The translations under genes and the position numbers were made by a program. From NCBI GenBank assembly GCA_043811105.1, contig JBDRNK010000103.1, forward strand, positions 1 to 12,197: 12,197 bases of DNA, given 5' to 3'. This document shows, one piece after another, positions 6,791 through 11,443 of the stretch. The notes beneath the pieces were generated by a model. The model saw only the letters and a list, made by a program, of their open reading frames with translations, did not search any database and had not been told where the DNA came from. How positions within the stretch are numbered: the stretch's first letter is position 1; each line of letters opens with the position of its first letter. The stretch is from CAZDDW01 sp043811105. GTDB lineage: Bacteria; Patescibacteriota; Patescibacteriia; UBA9934; CAZDDW01.

Positions 6791-7827
6791 AACTTCATAT
6801 TAGGTTCTGCCTTGATGTTCTCCAAATCTGAATACTGATTAGCGCCTGCTCGAAAATATCCAGCCACGGCAATCATGACTGCATTATCGCCGGTATATTC
6901 AATTGGTGCAAGACGTAGAGACAGGGCATGCCTTGTCTCTATGGCATCAGACAGCCGCGATCGCAACAATTCATTTGCCGAAACCCCACCACCAAGAATT
7001 ACTGACTTTGGTTGATATTTGTCCACCGCTTTCATTGTTTTAGAAACCAAGACATCAACCACAGCTTCTTGAAACGAAGCACAAACATTATCCTTGTACC
7101 TTGTATCTTGTACCTTGTTCCCCTGCAACTCATACAACACTGCCGTCTTTAATCCAGAAAAACTGAAATCAAAATCTCCGCTATCAATCATTGGTCTGGG
7201 AAAATTGATTGCTTGTGGATTGCCTTTGCTAGCCAGCTCCGAGACTATCGGTCCGCCAGGATATCCAAGACTAAGTAGCTTTGCCACTTTATCAAAAGCC
7301 TCACCAGCAGCATCGTCTCGTGTTTCACCGATATGTTCATAAACACCGTGATCTTTCATTAAAACAATCTCGGTGTGACCCCCAGATACAAGTAAGCATA
7401 CGGACGGGAACGACAAGCGTAAGCTTGTCATTTGATTTGACAGGCTTACGCCTGTAGATCCCAACAACACCGAATACACATGCCCCTCCAAATGATTCAC
7501 CCCAACAATCGGCTTGTTCCACAAAGTTGCAAAAGTCTTAGCTGCAGACAAACCAACACGAAGTGCCGGAGACAATCCCGGACCTTGGGTAACCGCAATA
7601 ACATCAATCAGCGCACCGGAACGTTCCAGGCCAATAGCTTTTAACAAACCAAACAAAACATCGACATGCTTTCGAGCCGCAATCTCAGGCACTACCCCAC
7701 CGTACTTGGCATGATCTTTGATCTGCGACGCAACCAAAGAATCGATGATCCGAATCTGATCACCCTTACCTTCGATAACAGCCACGGCTGTTTCATCACA
7801 ACTTGTTTCAATTCCTAAAATTCTCAT
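6787..7827 (-). CDS. tsaD: tRNA N6-adenosine threonylcarbamoyltransferase TsaD
   Basis: TsaD (Kae1/Qri7/YgjD family, ASKHA fold) transfers the threonylcarbamoyl group from threonylcarbamoyl-AMP to A37 of tRNA. The 346-residue product starts GIETSCDETAVAV (5-17). The metal ligands are in HLEGH (112-116). The nucleotide-binding signatures LLVSGGHTE (145-153), FSFSGLKTAV (221-230), ILGGGVSAN (277-285) and YTGDNA (311-316) are intact, so the enzyme should work. Between HLEGH and LLVSGGH it has about 28 residues where the E. coli enzyme, from memory, has about 17; that extra loop coincides with a palindromic DNA element (7412-7455). Two further repeat-like stretches lie at 7092-7119 and 6917-6940, also in frame. 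A -10-like TACCAT ends nine bases before the ATG, so the message may be leaderless. tsaE follows with ATGA overlap. Confidence 0.97.
   Translation of the reverse strand: MRILGIETSCDETAVAVIEGKGDQIRIIDSLVASQIKDHAKYGGVVPEIAARKHVDVLFGLLKAIGLERSGALIDVIAVTQGPGLSPALRVGLSAAKTFATLWNKPIVGVNHLEGHVYSVLLGSTGVSLSNQMTSLRLSFPSVCLLVSGGHTEIVLMKDHGVYEHIGETRDDAAGEAFDKVAKLLSLGYPGGPIVSELASKGNPQAINFPRPMIDSGDFDFSFSGLKTAVLYELQGNKVQDTRYKDNVCASFQEAVVDVLVSKTMKAVDKYQPKSVILGGGVSANELLRSRLSDAIETRHALSLRLAPIEYTGDNAVMIAVAGYFRAGANQYSDLENIKAEPNMKL
6917..6940. repeat. 24-bp palindrome inside tsaD
   Basis: The 24 bases from AGAGACA to TGTCTCT are self-complementary throughout except for one G-T wobble, and the flanking bases extend the pairing slightly. 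It encodes E-T-R-H-A-L-S-L of TsaD, between the GGGVSAN and TGDNA motifs, without changing the usual loop length as I recall it. Probably a dispersed palindromic element; copy number in the genome is unknown. Confidence 0.55.
7092..7119. repeat. Four 7-bp tandem units inside tsaD
   Basis: The plus strand reads four consecutive heptamers of consensus YCTTGTW; the minus strand is ACAAGRT-like. They encode N-K-V-Q-D-T-R-Y-K-D of TsaD, a loop after FSGLKTAV. Because 7 is not a multiple of 3, successive units are read in different frames, giving a non-repetitive peptide. The unit is close to the CAAG-centred units at 10657-10746. Confidence 0.55.
7412..7455. repeat. Paired palindromes forming an in-frame insertion in tsaD
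   Basis: GACAAGC-GTAA-GCTTGTC (7412-7429) and ACAGGC-TTAC-GCCTGT (7440-7455) are each hairpins, and are inverted near-copies of one another, separated by ten bases. On the coding strand they give T-G-V-S-L-S and T-S-L-R-L-S. They fall in a loop of TsaD that is longer than usual, between the metal-binding HLEGH and LLVSGGH motifs. Confidence 0.62.
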
Positions 7828-7836
7828 AATGTATTT

Positions 7837-7845
7837 ATGGTATCA
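7837..7845 (-). promoter_or_regulatory. Possible extended -10 element for tsaDE
   Basis: The minus strand reads TGATACCAT (complement of 7837-7845): TG, one base, then TACCAT. It ends nine bases before the tsaD ATG at 7827, so the tsaD message would have almost no leader. No good -35 is seen and no Shine-Dalgarno precedes the ATG. Confidence 0.4.
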
Positions 7846-7848
7846 TGA

Positions 7849-7877
7849 TTGACAAGCAAGCCAAAACATGCTATCAT
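7849..7877 (+). promoter_or_regulatory. Sigma-70-type promoter for the small gene at 7902
   Basis: TTGACA (7849-7854), 17-base spacer, TATCAT (7872-7877) with TG at 7869-7870 (extended -10). Transcription should start near 7884, leaving about 18 bases before ATG 7902. The -35 box lies next to the -10 element proposed for tsaD on the other strand. Confidence 0.72.
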
Positions 7878-7901
7878 AAAGCAAAATCTTAAGCAAAACA
7901 T

Positions 7902-8191
7902 ATGGATATTTTACAAGGCGAAGTAGTTCAAGCTACAGCTGATCATGAACTGCAAAAAAAAGCATTTGAACAGTTCTTATCTGAAAACAAAACTGCTCTT
8001 GAAGAACTGGGGGTCAATCCTGAGGAATTTGTAGATCACGCACTCTGCAGGAAGTGGTTAAAAAAGCAAGCGATCCAGAGTCAATGTCTGATGCTGAATC
8101 GGCAATGTTTGAAAAGATAAAAGATCTGTTACCAACAACCACTCTTCCACCAGCAGCTGAAGCAGCAATTCGACAAGATATTGCAGCATAA
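7902..8191 (+). CDS. Small unknown protein with a -1 frame change
   Basis: From ATG 7902 the first 46 codons look like a normal soluble helical protein (MDILQGEVVQATADHELQKK onward to E-E-F-V-D-H-A). The same frame then gives an odd Cys/Arg-rich tail and stops at 8120. The -1 frame, open from 8024, gives a natural continuation (L-Q-E-V-V-K-K-A-S-D-P-E-S) and stops at 8191, just before a terminator. Joined, the product is 95-96 residues, acidic and without membrane segments or motifs I recognise. Two explanations fit. One is a two-base duplication, CTCT at 8043-8046, breaking the gene or reflecting an assembly error. The other is -1 frameshifting at the slippery A-AAA-AAG (8060-8066), which is correctly phased. 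A good promoter lies at 7849-7877. No Shine-Dalgarno is evident before ATG. Confidence 0.7.
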
Positions 8192-8197
8192 AAAAAT

Positions 8198-8222
8198 GAG
8201 CGAGGTTAGACCTCGCTCTTTT
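8198..8222. terminator. Bidirectional intrinsic terminator
   Basis: GAGCGAGG (8198-8205) and CCTCGCTC (8211-8218) form a perfect 8-bp stem with loop TTAGA, followed by TTTT on the plus strand and preceded by an A-tract that gives U's on the minus strand. It serves both the small plus-strand gene ending at 8191 and the minus-strand gene ending at 8226. Its position supports 8191 as the true end of the small gene. Confidence 0.88.
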
Positions 8223-8225
8223 GGT

Positions 8226-8693
8226 TCAAGCTGCCTTGGACTGAACTTCAGTCGACAAGATTGCATCTGCCACAAACTCCCAGGACCGAAGTCGTGACTG
8301 CAACCAGAGAATGTCATGTGACTCAAGCACCTTTCTCAGTGATCGGTGACGATCGCAACCGCCATGGAACCGCATACGACAGAGTCGCATCATGTCCCAA
8401 AGACCTCGTTGACGACGAAGCTTGAATAGTTGAATGAACGGAGTCTGTCTCTCAAGCGCCAGGACCTTGTTCAGATCACTCTCAAACATTGCCTGACGTT
8501 CTGAGGAATCAACTGCCTCGAGCAAAGCCAGGCGCTGTCGTAGCGGCTGTAGCTTCTCCTGAACCTCTGGACCAGGAGTGACGGTCATGGCTTCGCGAAT
8601 CCGCAGTCGGACTCGCCGGTGCCCATATTCTTTGATCAACTTCCGTGCCTGTCCGTGAGTATACTGCCTTCTTCTCTCAGTGATTTCACTCAT
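8226..8693 (-). CDS. Unknown Arg-rich helical protein
   Basis: The 155-residue product begins MSEITERRRQYTHGQARKLI and is strongly basic, with Arg pairs throughout and Leu/Gln-rich helical stretches (about 45-75). It is likely cytoplasmic, possibly nucleic-acid binding by charge alone; no domain is recognised. ATG 8693 has AGAGG at about 8 bases. An alternative start is TTG at 8786, in frame, preceded at the ideal distance by AGGAGG and only about 30 bases from the predicted transcription start; it would add 31 residues and give 186. ATG codons further upstream at 8822-8828 lie about at the promoter's start point and are unlikely. The gene shares a short divergent control region with the ABC exporter. 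GC content and strong ribosome sites match the other minus-strand orphan genes. Confidence 0.7.
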   Translation of the reverse strand: MSEITERRRQYTHGQARKLIKEYGHRRVRLRIREAMTVTPGPEVQEKLQPLRQRLALLEAVDSSERQAMFESDLNKVLALERQTPFIQLFKLRRQRGLWDMMRLCRMRFHGGCDRHRSLRKVLESHDILWLQSRLRSWEFVADAILSTEVQSKAA

Positions 8694-8823
8694 TGTCTTA
8701 TCCTCTTCCGCCCATCTTCTGGTATCTGTAGTGAAGTGGGCGGATCCGCTCAGCCCCCTACTATATACCAGGGCTTGAGTGGACAAGTGCTTCCTCCTGT
8801 TTATTGCTGTTGATCGACCACTC

Positions 8824-8852
8824 ATCATGCCATGTTTTAGCTTATCTGTCAA
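8824..8852 (-). promoter_or_regulatory. Sigma-70-type promoter for the gene at 8226-8693
   Basis: On the minus strand, TTGACA (complement of 8847-8852), 17-base spacer, CATGAT (complement of 8824-8829). The start of transcription would be near 8817, and AGGAGG follows about 20 bases later. Confidence 0.65.
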
Positions 8853-8869
8853 CCCCTGGACCTTAAATA

Positions 8870-8878
8870 TGATATAAT
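8870..8878 (+). promoter_or_regulatory. Extended -10 promoter of the leaderless ABC gene
   Basis: TGA followed by a perfect TATAAT (8873-8878). Only six bases separate it from the ABC exporter ATG at 8885, so transcription should begin at the start codon itself. No -35 consensus and no Shine-Dalgarno are visible, as expected for an extended -10 element and a leaderless message. Confidence 0.6.
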
Positions 8879-8884
8879 AAACCA

Positions 8885-10645
8885 ATGAAAAACAAAGTTT
8901 GGCAAATGGTAAAGCCTAGTCTCAAGGGTTCTTGGGGTTGGATTATTTTATCAACATTTTTATCTCTTGCTCTGGTTGGAGCAAACATTGTTCAGCCAAT
9001 AATTTATGGAAGTCTAATTGATCGCGTAAGCGAAGCGGTTAATCAATCTTTTAATCCACAGCAGGCGTTGGTAAGTGTGGCTGGTCTACTTACAATGTGG
9101 GCTGGCTTTTTCCTTCTGGCCTTTGTTTTAAGCGCGGTCACAGATTACGTATCCTGGTATGCCACTCTAAACAGCATGAAACGATTTTCAAATTTCTTAT
9201 ACCGCATCATTATCCGCCACGGTGTTAGGTGGCACAGTGATCATAAGTCAGGAGAAATCATTCGTCGCTTTGATAAAGCCAGTGATGGACTATGGCAAAT
9301 TATTTTTAGCACACTACAAAATCTTATCCCATCACTTTTCTCTTTTACCGTAGTTCTTATCATTGGCTTCTTTTTGCACTGGCAATTGACCCTTTTGGCA
9401 CTCTCACCTATTCCATTGGCATTATTAATTGGCTGGCTTGGTTTAGTCAAAGTAAAACCAAAACAAAAGAAAGTAAATAAAATCTGGGAAAAAATATATT
9501 CATACTATTCAGACAACTGTTCAAATATTATTTCAATTAAGACTAATACTGCGGAAGAGGCGTCTGCAAACAAACTACAAACAAGTCTGAATGATGTGAT
9601 CACAAAACAAGCGGTCATCCACAAATGGTGGTCAATATTAGGAGCCGGCCAACACAGTATTGACATGATTGCCCGTATTTTGATTTTTACTTCCGGTGTA
9701 GTCTTTATCGTAAATGGATCATTATCCATTGGTACATTAATTACTTTCCTTGGATTTATAACTTATATTTATACACCTCTGAATGTAATTCTTGGTTGGC
9801 ACATTCCACAAATGGTGGAAGGTATTGTCGGTTTACAACGAGTTCAAAAGTGGTGGGAAACAGATCCTGAGATAAAAGAAGTTGAAAATCCGATCACACT
9901 AAAAGGAGTTAAAGATGCGCTCAGATTTAAAAATGTTAGTTTCTCTTACAAAAAAGAAGAAGCTCTTAAGAATGTTTCCTTTTCCGTGCCAGCCGGTTCA
10001 ACTGTAGCTTTGGTTGGTGAATCAGGGTCTGGAAAATCTACGGCAGCTTCTTTGATCTGTCGCTTGTACGATCCGATCAAGGGCAAGATCATGATCGATG
10101 ATTACGATCTGCGTGAACTTTCGATTGAATCGTTGCGTTCGAACATTGGTTACGTTTTGCAAGAGAATCTCTTGTTCCACGATACAATCATCAACAACGT
10201 CCGTTTTGCTCGACCAAAAGCTTCAAAGCAAGATATTATTGTTGCCTGTAAAGAAGCTCAAGCTGATGATTTTATAATGAAGTTGCCTCGAGGATACAAT
10301 GCCGTGGTTGGTGAGCGCGGGGTGAAGTTGTCAGGGGGTGAAAAGCAACGCATCGTCATTGCTCGAACCTTGTTAAAGGATCCGCCGATTCTTGTTCTTG
10401 ATGAAGCAACTAGTGCATTAGACAGTAAAACTGAATATGAACTTCAAAAAGCCATGGCCGCGATTATGGAAGATCGAACCGTGGTGGTTATTGCTCACCG
10501 ACTAAGTACGATCATGGCTGCTGACCTGATTCTAGTTTTTGACAAAGGCCGAATCGTGGAACGAGGAACGCATAAAGAACTGGCTCGATCGAGCAAGATC
10601 TATAAGAATCTGTGGAACCTGCAGGCAGGTGGTTATTTGGACTAG
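8885..10645 (+). CDS. ABC exporter, MsbA/LmrA-like half-transporter
   Basis: The product (586 residues) has the type IV exporter layout: a transmembrane domain with about six helices over residues 18-310, then an ATPase domain. The nucleotide-binding domain carries the aromatic A-loop region F-S-Y at 353-355, Walker A GESGSGKST (378-386), Q-loop Gln426, the signature LSGGEKQR (482-489), Walker B ILVLDE (502-507), the D-loop SALD and the switch His538 in AHR. All ATPase residues are intact, so as a homodimer or heterodimer it should pump hydrophobic or peptide-like substrates out of the cell. The substrate cannot be told; drug, lipid or peptide are possible. Only one half-transporter is in the window, which favours a homodimer. 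The -10 box sits directly before the ATG, and a 92-bp inverted repeat and a shared terminator follow. Confidence 0.95.
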   Translation: MKNKVWQMVKPSLKGSWGWIILSTFLSLALVGANIVQPIIYGSLIDRVSEAVNQSFNPQQALVSVAGLLTMWAGFFLLAFVLSAVTDYVSWYATLNSMKRFSNFLYRIIIRHGVRWHSDHKSGEIIRRFDKASDGLWQIIFSTLQNLIPSLFSFTVVLIIGFFLHWQLTLLALSPIPLALLIGWLGLVKVKPKQKKVNKIWEKIYSYYSDNCSNIISIKTNTAEEASANKLQTSLNDVITKQAVIHKWWSILGAGQHSIDMIARILIFTSGVVFIVNGSLSIGTLITFLGFITYIYTPLNVILGWHIPQMVEGIVGLQRVQKWWETDPEIKEVENPITLKGVKDALRFKNVSFSYKKEEALKNVSFSVPAGSTVALVGESGSGKSTAASLICRLYDPIKGKIMIDDYDLRELSIESLRSNIGYVLQENLLFHDTIINNVRFARPKASKQDIIVACKEAQADDFIMKLPRGYNAVVGERGVKLSGGEKQRIVIARTLLKDPPILVLDEATSALDSKTEYELQKAMAAIMEDRTVVVIAHRLSTIMAADLILVFDKGRIVERGTHKELARSSKIYKNLWNLQAGGYLD

Positions 10646-10654
10646 GGTCTGAAG

Positions 10655-10746
10655 AAAGTATCAAGTTTCAAGTTACAAGGATCAAGTATGGAGAATATTG
10701 TGATATCTTCCTAACTTGACACTTGTTACTTGAAACTTGATACTTT
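10655..10746. repeat. 92-bp inverted repeat made of 7-bp units
   Basis: The left arm (10657-10691) is five heptamers of consensus AGTWWCA, and the right arm (10712-10746) is five heptamers of consensus WWACTTG, the reverse complement. Pairing covers about 35 bp with few mismatches and continues weakly into the centre (GGA...TTCC). It lies between the ABC gene stop (10645) and the terminator at 10756. It has no coding capacity and looks like a mobile or amplifying palindromic element. Related heptamers occur in tsaD (7092-7119). Confidence 0.75.
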
Positions 10747-10755
10747 AAAAAAATG

Positions 10756-10783
10756 CCCCTGGATATCGTATCCAGGGGTTTTT
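10756..10783. terminator. Bidirectional intrinsic terminator
   Basis: CCCCTGGAT (10756-10764) and ATCCAGGGG (10770-10778) form a perfect 9-bp stem with loop ATCGT, followed by TTTTT on the plus strand and flanked by an A-tract on the left. It ends both the ABC gene (plus) and the alpha-CTD gene (minus), which converge here. Confidence 0.92.
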
Positions 10784-10785
10784 GT

Positions 10786-11304
10786 TTAAGCCAACTCGTC
10801 CTCAGTCGGCCAGTTGTATTCAGACAATTTCATGTTCAGGTACAGCCCTTCTTCGCCAAGAAACTCCTTGATCTCGTTCAAGGACTTGCGGCCAAGATTC
10901 TTCGTCTTGAGCAGATCTGATTCACGATTGGTGACCAACTGCCAAAGAAAATTGATCTGACAAACCTCAAGACAGTTGTGTACTCGAATAGACAGTTCAA
11001 CATCTTTCACGCGCTGACAGAGAAATTGTGTCTGCCTTGTACTCAGTCCCGGAGCCGTCTCCAGTTCGTATTCTATTGCCGGCTGTTCACCTGGCAAGAC
11101 CTCTTCTTCAGCTGGCCCTACCCAGATAATTTCACCAAGCAGACGCGCTACTTCCGCAGTCGCCGGAAGATGAAGCTCTTTGATATCCACCTCACCAAGA
11201 GCCGACTTGATCAGTTCAGCCACCCGAGGATCTTTCGTAGTTCCCCGATTCAACGGAATACTCTTACCGCCGATACGAACCGTTTGAACAAAAAACTCAG
11301 TCAT
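10786..11304 (-). CDS. Free-standing RNA polymerase alpha C-terminal domain protein
   Basis: The 172-residue product lacks the alpha N-terminal (assembly) domain. Residues about 98-162 match the RpoA C-terminal domain: V-E-L-S-I-R-V-H-N-C-L, then L-L-K-T-K-N-L-G-R-K-S-L-N-E-I-K. All residues known in E. coli alpha to bind UP-element DNA have counterparts: Arg265 is R107, Asn268 N110, Cys269 C111, Gly296 G138, Lys298 K140, Ser299 S141 and Glu302 E144. Residues 1-85 are not recognised; they are mixed charged and hydrophobic (T-A-E-V-A-R-L-L-G-E-I-I-W), with an acidic linker at 66-85. A role as DNA-binding regulator or polymerase accessory is inferred, not shown. AAAAGGAGG lies seven bases before the ATG, the gene has its own promoter (11345-11371), and it ends two bases from the shared terminator. 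Confidence 0.9.
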   Translation of the reverse strand: MTEFFVQTVRIGGKSIPLNRGTTKDPRVAELIKSALGEVDIKELHLPATAEVARLLGEIIWVGPAEEEVLPGEQPAIEYELETAPGLSTRQTQFLCQRVKDVELSIRVHNCLEVCQINFLWQLVTNRESDLLKTKNLGRKSLNEIKEFLGEEGLYLNMKLSEYNWPTEDELA

Positions 11305-11324
11305 CTCTCGTCCTCCTTTTTTCC

Positions 11325-11337
11325 TTCTGAATCAGAA
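11325..11337. promoter_or_regulatory. Palindrome at the start of the alpha-CTD transcript
   Basis: TTCTGA-A-TCAGAA is a perfect 6-1-6 inverted repeat lying just downstream of the -10 box (11345-11350, minus strand), about at the first transcribed bases. The position suits an operator. No regulator can be named. Confidence 0.4.
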
Positions 11338-11344
11338 AACGCAG

Positions 11345-11371
11345 ATTATCACACAAGAACATTCCCGTCAA
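11345..11371 (-). promoter_or_regulatory. Promoter of the alpha-CTD gene
   Basis: On the minus strand TTGACG (complement of 11366-11371) is followed after 15 bases by GATAAT (complement of 11345-11350). The 15-base spacing is short; TAATCT at 17 bases is a poorer alternative. One base upstream of the -35 begins a DnaA box. Confidence 0.55.
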
Positions 11372-11372
11372 G

Positions 11373-11409
11373 TTATCCACAACAGGGGTCAGGCACCAGT
11401 TGTGGATAA
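11373..11409. repeat. Inverted pair of perfect DnaA boxes around a GC-rich core
   Basis: TTATCCACAAC (11373-11383) and GTTGTGGATAA (11399-11409) are perfect 11-bp inverted repeats; each holds the consensus DnaA box TTATCCACA. The 15-base core contains GGGGTCAGGCACC, a motif I recall as recurrent in bacterial palindromic repeats. It sits upstream of the alpha-CTD promoter. No A/T-rich unwinding region or dnaA gene is next to it, so it is not called an origin. Confidence 0.6.
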
Positions 11410-11412
11410 AAA

Positions 11413-11437
11413 TACCCCGGACAGCTTGTCCGGGGTA
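11413..11437 (-). terminator. Intrinsic terminator of the gene at 11444
   Basis: TACCCCGGACA (11413-11423) pairs perfectly with TGTCCGGGGTA (11427-11437) around GCT. On the minus strand the stem is followed by TTTTTATCC, giving a good U-tract. It stops transcription of the minus-strand gene before the alpha-CTD promoter region. Confidence 0.9.
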
Positions 11438-11443
11438 ATAAGT

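Noticed and set aside
8024..8191. An independent second small gene in the -1 frame
   Set aside because: No start codon with a ribosome site occurs at its beginning, and its sequence reads as the continuation of the frame from 7902, so one gene with a frame change is more likely.
10655..10746. CRISPR-like array
   Set aside because: The units are 7 bp, contiguous and without spacers, and there are no cas genes; it is a heptamer-built inverted repeat.
10978..11409. Plus-strand ORF of 143 codons opposite the alpha-CTD gene
   Set aside because: It runs antisense across the recognised alpha-CTD coding sequence and its promoter; the peptide has no family features.
11373..11409. Replication origin
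   Set aside because: Only two DnaA boxes, no adjacent dnaA or dnaN, no A/T-rich unwinding element, and a gene control region surrounds it; the pair is reported but not called oriC.
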